DNA from: DATATV01 sp035551355
GTDB lineage: Bacteria > Actinomycetota > Actinomycetes > Mycobacteriales > Pseudonocardiaceae
Assembly: GCA_035551355.1 (NCBI GenBank)
Contig: DASZNF010000011.1
Span: forward strand, 18,682-82,681
DNA length: 64,000 nucleotides
Direction: 5' to 3'
Of this stretch, positions 53,728-62,382 are shown piece by piece. The notes beneath the pieces were generated by a model that was not told the origin of the DNA, did not search any database, and saw only the letters and a list, made by a program, of their open reading frames with translations. The position numbers and the translations under genes are program-made. Each line of letters begins with the position of its first letter. The first letter of the stretch is position 1.

Positions 53728-56700
53728 TTATCCGACAGCGATGGAGAAAACGTGCACTTCGCCGCCGCCGGTGACATCGGTCGGCAGGGTGATGCTCTGC
53801 ACCGTCTTGCCCGCGGTCAGCGCGATCGGCGCGGCCGCGAACACGAAGGTGTTGATCGTCTGGTTACCACCCGAGGTCTGGTTGCGGTACGGGGTGGTCG
53901 CCTGGATCGTGTTGCCGAACGCGGGTGAGTCGGCGCCCGCGCCCAGCGTCCAGTCGGAGAACCCGAGGGTCGCCGTCTGGGTGCTGCCATCGGTGTAGGT
54001 GATGGTCACCGTGCCGCTGGAGTTGCCATTGGACGCCGAGCCAAGGATCTCCAGCTTGGTGGCCGAGGACGTGGCCCCGTCCACGGTGATGGTCTGGCCC
54101 GCGGCCACCACGTTGTCCGGCGACCCCACCGCGGAGTTCGGCCAGGTCAGGGTGACCCCGTTGGCCGTGGTGGCGCCGCCTGCGGTCAATCCGGCCGAGG
54201 CCAGTTGATCACTGGAGTAGGAGAACCCGTCCCCGTCGAAGTTGGCCGCCGCGGTGTCGTCGTCGGGCGAGATGCCCACGTTGTCCTGCGCGGCCAGCAG
54301 ACTGCCCGGCTGGGCCACCAGCACCGACAGCGTCGCGTTGGGCAGCGTCCCCGAGGAGGTCGAGTAGCTGACCGGGATGCTGTAGGTGGTGCCGATCGCA
54401 CCCGAGGTCACCGCCACGGTCACCGGTGCGGTGATCTTGCCGCCCGCCGGCACGGTCAGCGTGCCCGAGGTCGGGGTGACGGTCACCCCGGCCGGCGGGT
54501 TGGCCTTCCAGGACACCGTGGTGCCCGTGCCGGTCAGGTCCTGCGCCCCGATGCTGGCCGGTGCGCTGGAACCGGTGGGGATCACCAGCCGAGCCGGGTC
54601 GGTGTAGGTGAAGTCGGTGCGCTGACCCTGCTGGAACGACGGCGGCGCGTCGGCCGCGACCGAGCCCCAGGTCTTGTTCGCCGTGGACGACATGGTGAAG
54701 TCCAGGGTGCCGCCGTTGCGGGCGAACGACTCCGGCAGGTAGGTCTGGTCGCTGGCGGTGCCGTTGACCTTCAGGCCGCTGACGTAGACGTTGGTGTCCG
54801 AGGCGCCCGGCGCGTTGATGGTGAACTTGTGGCCGCTCGGGGTGTTGATCTTCACCTGGGTGAACATCGGACTGCCCACCACGAGCTCGGACCGGCCCGG
54901 GATCTCCGGGTACAGGCCCATCGCCGACCACACGTACCAGGAACCCATCTCGCCCAGGTCGTCGTTGCCCTGCAGGCCCGAGGGGCTGGAGTTGTAGAGC
55001 TGGCTCTCCACCTCGCGCACGGTCGCCTGGGTCTGGTACGGCTCACCGGTGAAGTCGTACAGGTACGGCGTTTCCAGGGTCGGCTCGTTGGACAGGAACG
55101 CGTAGGGCTGCTGGGTGCCCACGTTCAGCTTGGTGAAGAACGTGTCCAGCCGCTGGTTGGTCGCGGCGTCCCCGCCGAACGAGGCGATCAGCCCGGATTC
55201 GTTGTAGGGCACCATCCAGCTGTACTGCGAACCGTTGCCCTCCACGTACCCGCTGGAGCTGGCCGGGTCGTAGCTGCCGGGGAACGAGCCGTCGGAGTTG
55301 CGTGGCTCCAGGTAGCCGGTCGAAGGGTTGAACAGGTTCTGCCAGTTCTGCGCCCGCGCCATCATCTGGTTGTAGGTGGCCGAATCGCCCAGCCGCTGGG
55401 CGAACTGCGCGATGGCGAAGTCGGCGCTGGTGTACTCCAGGGTGTCCGCCGCCGCGCCGGGCACGTAGCCCTTGTTCTCGTAGTCGGCAAGGCCCGGTCG
55501 TTCCACGTAACCGGTGGACGAGTCGGTCGGCTGGGTGGCGCCCTTGTACATCAACGACAACGCGGTCTTCGTGTCGAAGTTGGTCGCGCCGAACGCGTAG
55601 GCGTTGGACACGATGATGTGGTACGGGTCGCCGTTCATCACGCCGGTGTAGTCGTTGGCCACCGTCCAGCGGTCCCACGATCCGCCCTGCTGCGCGAACA
55701 GCACCATCGACTCGGCGATGTCGGACATCTCGTTGGGCGCCAGCAAAGCCAGTAACTGACTTTCGGATCTGTAGATGTCCCAACCGGAGAAGTTGGTGTA
55801 GATCGCATGGCCCTTGGCGACCGTGTGCACTCTGCCGTCGAATCCGGCGTACTGCCCGTTGTCGTCGTTGAACACGTTGGGCTGCAACAGGGAGTGGTAC
55901 AGGCTGGAGTAGAAGGTCTTCTTCTCCTCGTCGGTGCCGCCGGTCACCTGGACCTCGCCGAGCCGGCTGTTCCAGTTCGCCCGCGCGGCCTTGGCCACCT
56001 GGTCGAAGTTCTGGCCGCCGTTGTTCTCGGTGCTCAGGTTGCCCTTCGCGCCCGCGAGGGACACAAAGGACAGTCCGACCCGGACGTTCACCGTCTTGGA
56101 CTTGGTGGTGTCGAAGGTGACGTAGCCGCCGGTGCCCGGCCCGGACGCGGTCACGTCCTGCGGCTTGGCGGTGCCGTTGCTCCCCACCTGCGGGGTGATC
56201 GAGCTGGTCTTGCCGCCCGTGGTCTTCTGGTTGGCCTTCACCACCGCGGGCGCGGCGGGCTGGCCGCCGTTCTGGGTCGCCTTGTCCGGCGTCACGGTCC
56301 CGTTGTGCCAGGTGCCGAACGTGTCGAAGTTCTGGTCGAACTGGGCGTAGAAGTAGACCTTGTAGGAATCGCCCGTGCCGCAGAAGTCACCGGACACCGC
56401 GTAGCCGCTGATGTAGTTCTTGCCGATGGTGACCTGCGAGTCGCTGGTGCCGCTGATCGAGCCGGAGGTGTTGACCAGCAGCGAGGCGGTCTGCCCGGCC
56501 GGGTAGGTGAACCGGCCCGAACCGGTGCGCTGGGTGGTGGTCAGCTCCACCTTGGCGCCGTTGTCCAGGCTCACGCCGTAGTAACCGGGGCTGACCTGCT
56601 CGTTGCTGTGCGAGAAGGTCGAGATGTACTTGTTCGGATCGGTGGCGGGCGAGTCGCTGACCGCGCCGACCACCGGCATGAACGGGACGTCCTCGTAGGT

Positions 56701-57072
56701 GTCGCAGCCCGCACCGGACAGGTGGGTCAGGCTGAAACCGCGGATCCGGTTGTCCTGGTAGTAGTAGCCGCCGTGTTGCAGGGTGACCGTGTCCGGACTC
56801 CACTGCACCATGCCGAACGGGACGTCCGCGCCGGGGAAGTTGTTGCCCGCGCCGCCGCCGGTGCCCTGGTCGGCCGCGCCAGGTTGAGTGCCGAGATAGG
56901 TGTCCACGTACTGGGCGACATCACCGCTGGTAGCCGCAGCGGACGCCCCGATCACCGGGCCGGCGATGGGCCCGGCGTTCGCCGCCAACGCCGAGCCGCC
57001 GACCAGTCCGAGCGCGGCGAGCAGCACACCGGCCGCCCGTCCCACTCGTCTGCCGTGCAGGGATTCGTTCAT
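53728..57072 (-). CDS. Secreted GH92 alpha-mannosidase
   Basis: The 1114-residue protein has a signal peptide (about 1-32), the N-terminal beta domain (GNNFPGADVPFGMVQWSPD, HLSGAGCD), the (alpha/alpha)6 barrel with GGSWDRW and the GH92 signature GNDDLGEMGSWYVWSAMGLYP containing the general acid Glu. Two C-terminal beta domains follow: a NEW3-like domain (about 835-930) and a CBM-like domain (about 950-1110). GH92 enzymes are calcium-dependent exo-alpha-mannosidases acting on N-glycans or mannans. A GACAACCTTGTC operator abuts the start codon. Confidence 0.94.
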   Translation of the reverse strand: MNESLHGRRVGRAAGVLLAALGLVGGSALAANAGPIAGPVIGASAAATSGDVAQYVDTYLGTQPGAADQGTGGGAGNNFPGADVPFGMVQWSPDTVTLQHGGYYYQDNRIRGFSLTHLSGAGCDTYEDVPFMPVVGAVSDSPATDPNKYISTFSHSNEQVSPGYYGVSLDNGAKVELTTTQRTGSGRFTYPAGQTASLLVNTSGSISGTSDSQVTIGKNYISGYAVSGDFCGTGDSYKVYFYAQFDQNFDTFGTWHNGTVTPDKATQNGGQPAAPAVVKANQKTTGGKTSSITPQVGSNGTAKPQDVTASGPGTGGYVTFDTTKSKTVNVRVGLSFVSLAGAKGNLSTENNGGQNFDQVAKAARANWNSRLGEVQVTGGTDEEKKTFYSSLYHSLLQPNVFNDDNGQYAGFDGRVHTVAKGHAIYTNFSGWDIYRSESQLLALLAPNEMSDIAESMVLFAQQGGSWDRWTVANDYTGVMNGDPYHIIVSNAYAFGATNFDTKTALSLMYKGATQPTDSSTGYVERPGLADYENKGYVPGAAADTLEYTSADFAIAQFAQRLGDSATYNQMMARAQNWQNLFNPSTGYLEPRNSDGSFPGSYDPASSSGYVEGNGSQYSWMVPYNESGLIASFGGDAATNQRLDTFFTKLNVGTQQPYAFLSNEPTLETPYLYDFTGEPYQTQATVREVESQLYNSSPSGLQGNDDLGEMGSWYVWSAMGLYPEIPGRSELVVGSPMFTQVKINTPSGHKFTINAPGASDTNVYVSGLKVNGTASDQTYLPESFARNGGTLDFTMSSTANKTWGSVAADAPPSFQQGQRTDFTYTDPARLVIPTGSSAPASIGAQDLTGTGTTVSWKANPPAGVTVTPTSGTLTVPAGGKITAPVTVAVTSGAIGTTYSIPVSYSTSSGTLPNATLSVLVAQPGSLLAAQDNVGISPDDDTAAANFDGDGFSYSSDQLASAGLTAGGATTANGVTLTWPNSAVGSPDNVVAAGQTITVDGATSSATKLEILGSASNGNSSGTVTITYTDGSTQTATLGFSDWTLGAGADSPAFGNTIQATTPYRNQTSGGNQTINTFVFAAAPIALTAGKTVQSITLPTDVTGGGEVHVFSIAVG

Positions 57073-57075
57073 GAT

Positions 57076-57087
57076 GACAACCTTGTC
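57076..57087. promoter_or_regulatory. LacI operator O1 in the GH92 leader
   Basis: GACAACCTTGTC, a near-perfect palindrome three bases upstream of the GH92 ATG. It differs at one position from O2 at 57248-57259. Confidence 0.7.
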
Positions 57088-57156
57088 TTATCCGAACGGT
57101 GCTTGCGCGGTCACCTTGGGTTGATTCCCTGTGTGAAGTCAAGGTTATGTACGCAG

Positions 57157-57176
57157 GTTGTCTGGTTCAGGACAAC
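57157..57176. promoter_or_regulatory. GTTGTC-N8-GACAAC inverted repeat between O1 and O2
   Basis: Uses the same six-base half-sites as O1/O2 in the opposite arrangement, midway between them. It may be an auxiliary operator or chance. Confidence 0.35.
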
Positions 57177-57245
57177 AGCAAGAGCACCGTCGACCAGCCA
57201 AAGGACGATTGACACGATCGCCCGATTGGTGTGCAATCCGACCCG

Positions 57246-58280
57246 ATGACAACGTTGTCTGGCGCGACCCCCGGGAAGATCCGGCGAGCCACCATGAACG
57301 ATGTGGCCCGCCTGGCCGGAGTGAGCCTGAAAACGGTGTCCAGGGTGGTCAACGGTGAGGCCGGTGTCCATCCGAGCACGGCAGGCCGGGTGCTCTCGGC
57401 CATCGACCAACTCGGCTTCCGGCGCAACCTCGGCGCGCGCAACCTGCGCCGCGGCTCCTCCTCCGGCACCATCGGCGTGCTCACCGAGGACGTGGCCAAC
57501 CCCTTCTACTCGATGCTGACCCGCGCGGTGGAGGAAGTCGCCCGCCAGTACGACCGGCAGGTGCTCACCGGCTCCTCGGACGAGGACCCGGAGCGGGAAC
57601 GGGAACTGGCCCTGGAGTTCTGCTCCCGCCGGGTGGACGGACTGCTCGTGGTGCCCGCGGGCCTGCGGCACGGCTACCTGGTGCCGGAGATCCACGCCGG
57701 GCTGCCGGTGGTGTTCGTGGACCGGCCGGCCGGCGACATCGTGGCCGACACGGTGCTGGTGGACAACCTCGGCGGCGGCGTGGATGCCGTGCTGCACCTG
57801 GCCAGACAGGGCCACCGGCGGATCGCCTTCCTCGGTGACGCGCCGAACATCTTCACCGCCAACGAGCGGCTGCGCGGCTACCGGGAGGGTTGCGCGCGGG
57901 CCGAACTGCGCTTCGACGACGCCCTGGTCAGCATGCGCACCCCCAGCGAGGACGGCATCGCCGACGCGCTGCGCCGGGTGCTGGACCGGCCGGAGCCGGC
58001 CACCGCGCTGATCACCGGCAACAACCGGATCACCGTGCTGGCGCTGCGCGTGCTGGCCGGCCGGGAGCACCGGCCGGCGCTGGTCGGCTTCGACGACTTC
58101 GAACTGGCCGATCTGCTCTCCCCGCCGGTGAGCGTGATCGCCCACGACACCGCGGCACTCGGCCGGGCGGCCGCCGAGTTGCTGTTCGCCCGGCTCGCCG
58201 GGGACGACTCGCCGCCGCACCGGGTCACCATGCCGGTGCGCCTGACCGCACGAGGATCGGGAGAGACACCACCATCATGA
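57246..58280 (+). CDS. LacI-family regulator of mannose-glycan use
   Basis: The 344-residue protein has the LacI helix-turn-helix (MNDVARLAGVSLKTVSRVVNGE at about 17-38) and hinge, then the periplasmic-binding-protein-like effector domain (IGVLTEDVANPFYSML, GHRRIAFLGD, ALITGNNRITVLAL, VGFDDFELADLLSPP). It is divergent from the GH92 gene and coupled to manA by ATGA overlap, so a mannose-derived inducer is likely. The ATG at 57246 lies inside operator O2, suggesting autoregulation. A GTG at 57231 is the alternative start. Confidence 0.9.
   Translation: MTTLSGATPGKIRRATMNDVARLAGVSLKTVSRVVNGEAGVHPSTAGRVLSAIDQLGFRRNLGARNLRRGSSSGTIGVLTEDVANPFYSMLTRAVEEVARQYDRQVLTGSSDEDPERERELALEFCSRRVDGLLVVPAGLRHGYLVPEIHAGLPVVFVDRPAGDIVADTVLVDNLGGGVDAVLHLARQGHRRIAFLGDAPNIFTANERLRGYREGCARAELRFDDALVSMRTPSEDGIADALRRVLDRPEPATALITGNNRITVLALRVLAGREHRPALVGFDDFELADLLSPPVSVIAHDTAALGRAAAELLFARLAGDDSPPHRVTMPVRLTARGSGETPPS
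57248..57259. promoter_or_regulatory. LacI operator O2 at the lacI start
   Basis: Perfect 12-bp palindrome GACAACGTTGTC, overlapping the first codons of the lacI-type gene. Confidence 0.72.
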
Positions 58281-59323
58281 GCGCCCCCTTGTCACGGCCG
58301 TCGACCGCGCAGCCCATCGTGCTGCCGGCCAACCAGCCCCGCCAGTTCTACCGGGGCGGCGCGGCCATCGCCGAACTGCGCGGCACACCAGCCGGTTCGG
58401 AGTTCGGCCCGGAGGACTGGGTGGCCTCCACCACCACCCGGTTCGGCAAGGAGACCGACGGACTGTCCACCCTGCCCGACGGCGGCTACCTGCGGGACGC
58501 CGTGCTGGCCGACCCGGAGACCTGGCTGGGCCGCGAGCACGTGGCCGCGTACGGGTCCAGCACCGGACTGCTGGTCAAGCTGCTCGACGCGGGCCAGCGG
58601 CTGCCGGTGCACTGCCACCCGTCGAATGTGTTCGCCCAGCAGCACTTCTCCTCGCACTTCGGCAAGACCGAGGCGTGGGTGGTGGTCGGCACCTCGGGCG
58701 CCGACCCGACCGTCCACATCGGATTCCGGCGGGACGTGGACCGGGAACAGGTCGACCGGTGGGTGGCCGACCAGGACCACGAGGGCATGCTGGGCGCGCT
58801 GAACACAGCCGCCGTGGCGGCCGGGGACACCGTGCTGATCCCGTCCGGGCTGCCGCACGCCATCGGCGCCGGGGTGTTCATCGTGGAGTTGCAGCAGCCC
58901 ACCGACCTCTCGGTCACCCTGGAGTGGGACGGGTTCCTGGACGACGCCGACGCGGGCAGCCTGGGCATCGGCTTCGAGGCCGCGCTCGGATGTGTGGACC
59001 GCTCCGGCTGGGGCGATGGCCGGTGGGAGTCGCTGGTCCGGCACACCGCCGGGGCGAGCGAGCCGGTGGTGCCGCTGCTGGCCGACGGCGCGGCCGAGTT
59101 CTTCCGCGCCGACCGGTTGCAGGTCAGCGCGCCGCTGGAGCTGGACGCCTCGTTCGGTGTGCTGATGATGCTGGACGGCGCGGGCACGCTGAAGACCGAG
59201 CACGGCGGCACGGTGGAACTGCGCCGCGGCGAGAGCGTGGTCGTCCCGCACGGTGCGGGTGAGTCCACTGTGGAGGGTGAGCTGATCGCGGTGCGCTGCC
59301 GCCCGCCGGCCCCGGTGCTGTAG
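58277..59323 (+). CDS. manA: Mannose-6-phosphate isomerase, type I
   Basis: The 348-residue cupin-fold isomerase interconverts mannose-6-phosphate and fructose-6-phosphate. Zinc-site features are seen in LPVHCHPSNVFAQQHF and FGKTEAWVVV, and IPSGLPHAIGAGVFIVELQQPTDLS follows. The ATG overlaps the lacI stop (ATGA). With secreted GH92 mannosidase and a mannose-family PTS 30 kb away it forms a route from mannan or glycan to glycolysis; mannose-6-phosphate would be the PTS product. S-T-V-E-G near codon 330 carries a TCCACWGTGGA palindrome. Confidence 0.92.
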   Translation: MSAPLSRPSTAQPIVLPANQPRQFYRGGAAIAELRGTPAGSEFGPEDWVASTTTRFGKETDGLSTLPDGGYLRDAVLADPETWLGREHVAAYGSSTGLLVKLLDAGQRLPVHCHPSNVFAQQHFSSHFGKTEAWVVVGTSGADPTVHIGFRRDVDREQVDRWVADQDHEGMLGALNTAAVAAGDTVLIPSGLPHAIGAGVFIVELQQPTDLSVTLEWDGFLDDADAGSLGIGFEAALGCVDRSGWGDGRWESLVRHTAGASEPVVPLLADGAAEFFRADRLQVSAPLELDASFGVLMMLDGAGTLKTEHGGTVELRRGESVVVPHGAGESTVEGELIAVRCRPPAPVL

Positions 59324-59350
59324 AGCCAGACCCCATGCGGGGCGCGGAAA

Positions 59351-59391
59351 CCGCCCGGTGATCGAGGACCCCGACCTCGATCACCGGGCGG
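59351..59391. terminator. Terminator after manA
   Basis: Perfect 17-bp stem (59351-59367 with 59375-59391), loop 7 nt. Confidence 0.87.
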
Positions 59392-59415
59392 CCCGCGTCA
59401 GGGGAAGACGGCGCG

Positions 59416-59510
59416 GCAACGGGGTCGGCGCAGCGGCATCGGCGCCGCGGATTCGGCACAGCAGATTCGGCTCGGCAACGGATTCGGCGCAACGGATTCG
59501 GCGCCGCCGC
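59416..59510. repeat. Degenerate 14-16-bp tandem repeat
   Basis: About six imperfect units built on GC-R-R-C-G-G-A-T-T-C-G-G-C lie between the manA terminator and the meaB stop. They are non-coding and the function is unknown. Confidence 0.7.
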
Positions 59511-59536
59511 CGATGCCGGGCTTCGGCGAGTCGGGG

Positions 59537-60490
59537 TCAGAGCGAGGCGACCAGGGCGTCGGCGGCGCTGTAGGGGTCCAGTTCGCCGGACATCACGCGC
59601 TTGGCGTACTGGGTCAGCGCTTCCCCGCCCCGCAGATCGCCGATCCTGTCGCGCAACTGGGCCAGCGCGATCGCCTCGACCTCGGCCGCGGCCCGCTCGG
59701 CGCGGCGGCGATCGAGCTCGCCGTGCTCGGTCAGCCAGGTGCGGTGTTCCTCGATCGCGGCCACCACATCGGTCAGTCCCTCGCCCCGGGTGGCCACCGT
59801 GCGGACCACCGGCTGCCGCCAGCTCGGCCCCTCGATTCCGTTGCGTCCCAACGAAATCATGTGCTTGAGGTCGCGGATGACCTGCTCGGCGCCGTCCCGG
59901 TCGGCCTTGTTGACCACGAACACGTCGGCCACTTCCAGGATGCCGGCCTTGGCCGCCTGGATGCCGTCGCCCATGCCCGGGGACAGCAGCACCAGCGTGC
60001 TGTCGGCCAGCGAGACGATGTCCACTTCGGACTGACCGACGCCGACCGTCTCGATCAGCACCACGTCGAACCCCGCCGCGTCCAGCACGCGCAGCGCCTG
60101 CGGGGTGGCCCAGGCCAGCCCGCCCAGGTGGCCTCGGGTGGCCATGGAGCGGATGAACACGTCCGGGTCGGTGGCATGCTCCTGCATGCGCACCCGGTCG
60201 CCCAGCAGGGCCCCGCCGGAGAACGGCGAGGACGGGTCCACGGCCAGCACGCCGACCCGTTTGCCGGCCTCGCGCAGCGCGCTGACCAGCCCGGAAGTGG
60301 TGGTCGACTTGCCGACGCCGGGCGCGCCGGTCAGCCCGACCACCTGGGCGTGCCCGGTGTGCGGGGCCAGCGCTTCGGCCACCTCGCGCAGCTGCGGGCT
60401 GGCGTCCTCGACCAGCGAGATGAGCCGGGCGATCGCGCGCGGGTTGCGTTCCCGCGCGCGATCGATCAGCTCGCTTACCTGCGGTGCCAC
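59537..60490 (-). CDS. meaB: MeaB GTPase chaperone of methylmalonyl-CoA mutase
   Basis: The 317-residue G3E-type GTPase has Walker A GAPGVGKS (55-62), the metal motif VDPSSPFSGGALLGDRVRM, the switch IETVGVGQSE and the NKAD specificity motif. MeaB protects and reloads adenosylcobalamin in methylmalonyl-CoA or ethylmalonyl-CoA mutases. It follows the thiolase gene by 10 bp and is near mce and ccr, but no mutase gene is in the window. GTG start. Confidence 0.95.
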   Translation of the reverse strand: MAPQVSELIDRARERNPRAIARLISLVEDASPQLREVAEALAPHTGHAQVVGLTGAPGVGKSTTTSGLVSALREAGKRVGVLAVDPSSPFSGGALLGDRVRMQEHATDPDVFIRSMATRGHLGGLAWATPQALRVLDAAGFDVVLIETVGVGQSEVDIVSLADSTLVLLSPGMGDGIQAAKAGILEVADVFVVNKADRDGAEQVIRDLKHMISLGRNGIEGPSWRQPVVRTVATRGEGLTDVVAAIEEHRTWLTEHGELDRRRAERAAAEVEAIALAQLRDRIGDLRGGEALTQYAKRVMSGELDPYSAADALVASL

Positions 60491-60500
60491 AAATCCGAGC

Positions 60501-61694
60501 TCAGGACTTCGGCACCGTGATGATCAGCGCGTCGCCCTGGCCACCGCCGCCGCACAGCGCGGCCGCGCCGGTGCCGCCGCCGCGCCGGCGCAGCTCCAGC
60601 GCCAGGTGCAGGGCCAGCCGGGCGCCGGACATCCCGATCGGGTGACCAAGCGCGATGGCACCGCCGTTGACGTTGACCTTGTCCTCGGACAGGCCCAGCT
60701 TGTCGGTGGACACCACGCCGACCGCGGCGAACGCCTCGTTGATCTCCACCAGATCCAGCCCGCCGGTCTCGATGCCTGCCTTGGCGCAGGCCTTCTTGAT
60801 CGCGTTGGCCGGCTGCTCGTGCAGGCTGGCGTCCGGGCCGGCGACCACGCCGTGCGCGCCGATCTCGGCCAGCCAGGACAGGCCCAGCTCCTCGGCCTTG
60901 GCCTTGCTCATCACCACGACCGCGGCCGCGCCGTCGGAGATCTGCGAGGCCGAGCCCGCGGTGATGGTGCCGTCCGAGGCGAACGCCGGACGCAGTTTCC
61001 CGAGGCTGGCCGCGGTGGTGTCGCCGCGCACCCCCTCGTCGGTGTCCACGATGGCCGGGTCGCCCTTGCGCTGCGGCACGCTGACCGGGGCGATCTCCTC
61101 GGCGAAGACGCCGTTCTCGGCGGCCTTGGCCGCGCGCTGGTGCGAGCGCGCGGAGAACTCGTCCTGCGCTTCCCGGGTCAGGCCGTAGCGGGAGTTGTAC
61201 TTCTCCGTGGACGCGCCCATGGCCACCTGATCGAACGCGCAGAACAGGCCGTCGTAGGCCATGTGGTCGACCAGCGTGGTGTCGCCGTACTTGAAGCCGG
61301 CCCGGGACTTGGGCAGCAGGTGCGGGGCCTGGGTCATGGACTCCTGGCCGCCGGCCACCACGATGTCGAACTCGCCGGCCCGGATCAGCTGGTCGGCCAG
61401 GGCGATGGCGTCCAGGCCGGACAGGCAGACCTTGTTGATGGTCAGCGCCGGGACGTCCATCGGGATGCCCGCGTTGACCGCGGCCTGGCGGGCCGGGATC
61501 TGGCCCGCGCCCGCGGTGAGCACCTGGCCCATGATCGTGTACTCGACCTGCTCGGGGGCGACCCCGGCGCGCTCCAGCGCGGCCTTGATCGCGAACCCGC
61601 CGAGCTGGGCGGCGGAGAAATCCTTGAGCGAGCCGAGCAGGCGCCCCATGGGGGTGCGCGCTCCGGCGACAATGACGGACCCGGACACCGGCAT
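60501..61694 (-). CDS. Acetyl-CoA C-acetyltransferase
   Basis: The 397-residue thiolase has the catalytic triad Cys90 (NKVCLSGLDA), His351 (GGAIALGHPIGMSGAR) and Cys381 (CGGGGQGDA). It makes or cleaves acetoacetyl-CoA, the first step toward crotonyl-CoA for the Ccr enzyme encoded 1.5 kb away. The ATG at 61694 has GAGGAGG seven bases upstream. A palindrome resembling the ccr operator lies 44-59 bp upstream. Confidence 0.94.
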   Translation of the reverse strand: MPVSGSVIVAGARTPMGRLLGSLKDFSAAQLGGFAIKAALERAGVAPEQVEYTIMGQVLTAGAGQIPARQAAVNAGIPMDVPALTINKVCLSGLDAIALADQLIRAGEFDIVVAGGQESMTQAPHLLPKSRAGFKYGDTTLVDHMAYDGLFCAFDQVAMGASTEKYNSRYGLTREAQDEFSARSHQRAAKAAENGVFAEEIAPVSVPQRKGDPAIVDTDEGVRGDTTAASLGKLRPAFASDGTITAGSASQISDGAAAVVVMSKAKAEELGLSWLAEIGAHGVVAGPDASLHEQPANAIKKACAKAGIETGGLDLVEINEAFAAVGVVSTDKLGLSEDKVNVNGGAIALGHPIGMSGARLALHLALELRRRGGGTGAAALCGGGGQGDALIITVPKS

Positions 61695-61737
61695 CTCGTG
61701 CCTCCTCAAGACGGGTTCTGCTCGATGATGATCCGAC

Positions 61738-61753
61738 CGTACCGGCCGGTAAC
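61738..61753. promoter_or_regulatory. CGTAC-N6-GTAAC palindrome between thiolase and mce genes
   Basis: Two mismatches from GTTAC-N6-GTAAC, in the divergent promoter region of thiolase-meaB and mce; TACGGT within it could be the thiolase -10 element. Confidence 0.4.
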
Positions 61754-61821
61754 AACGGTGAGTATGACCGCTGTCACGGCCTCCGGCACCGGACCGGTTC
61801 AGAGCTTTTATTCTGGAGTGT

Positions 61822-62268
61822 ATGCGCGAGGACATTGAGCCGTTCGTGACCGCGATCGACCACACCGGCATCGCCGTTCCCGACCTGGACGAGGCGATCT
61901 CGTACTACGAGAAGACCTACGGCCTCAAGCTGGCCCACCAGGAGGTCAACGAGGAGCAGGGCGTGCGCGAGGCCATGGTGCGCGCCGAGGGCGACGACGG
62001 GACGGGCACCGCGATCCAGTTGCTCGCGCCGTTGCGGCCGGACTCCACCATCGGGAAATTCCTCGACAAGAAGGGCCCCGGGCTGCAGCAGCTGGCCCTG
62101 CGGGTGGCCGACATCGACGCCGTGTCCGAGGCGTTGCGCGGCAAGGGCCTGCGGTTGCTCTACGAGCAGCCCAAGCGCGGCACGGCCGGCAGCCGGGTCA
62201 ATTTCGTGCACCCGAAGGACGCCGGTGGCGTGCTGGTGGAGCTCGTCGAACCGGCGGCTACGCACTGA
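61822..62268 (+). CDS. mce: Methylmalonyl-CoA/ethylmalonyl-CoA epimerase
   Basis: The 148-residue glyoxalase-fold protein epimerises 2-substituted malonyl-CoA. His14 (AIDHTGIAV), Gln67 (AIQLLAP) and a C-terminal Glu (VLVELVEP) can serve as metal ligands. The usual second His (in an L-H-H-I/V motif) is replaced here by Gln-Gln in GPGLQQLALRV. TATTCT (61809-61814) lies seven bases before the ATG, indicating a leaderless message. Confidence 0.9.
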   Translation: MREDIEPFVTAIDHTGIAVPDLDEAISYYEKTYGLKLAHQEVNEEQGVREAMVRAEGDDGTGTAIQLLAPLRPDSTIGKFLDKKGPGLQQLALRVADIDAVSEALRGKGLRLLYEQPKRGTAGSRVNFVHPKDAGGVLVELVEPAATH

Positions 62269-62382
62269 TCATCCGTATATTTGCGGATTTGCGGGTTTTC
62301 CGCGGGACAGTAAGGAAAACTTGCTCGCGGAACCGGTGGCATTCGGTTATCGTCTGATCCTTGGACGAATTGGGGGTCGGCC

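Noticed and set aside
59416..59510. Possible CRISPR array
   Set aside because: Units of 14-16 bp abut without unique spacers and are degenerate; no cas genes are present.
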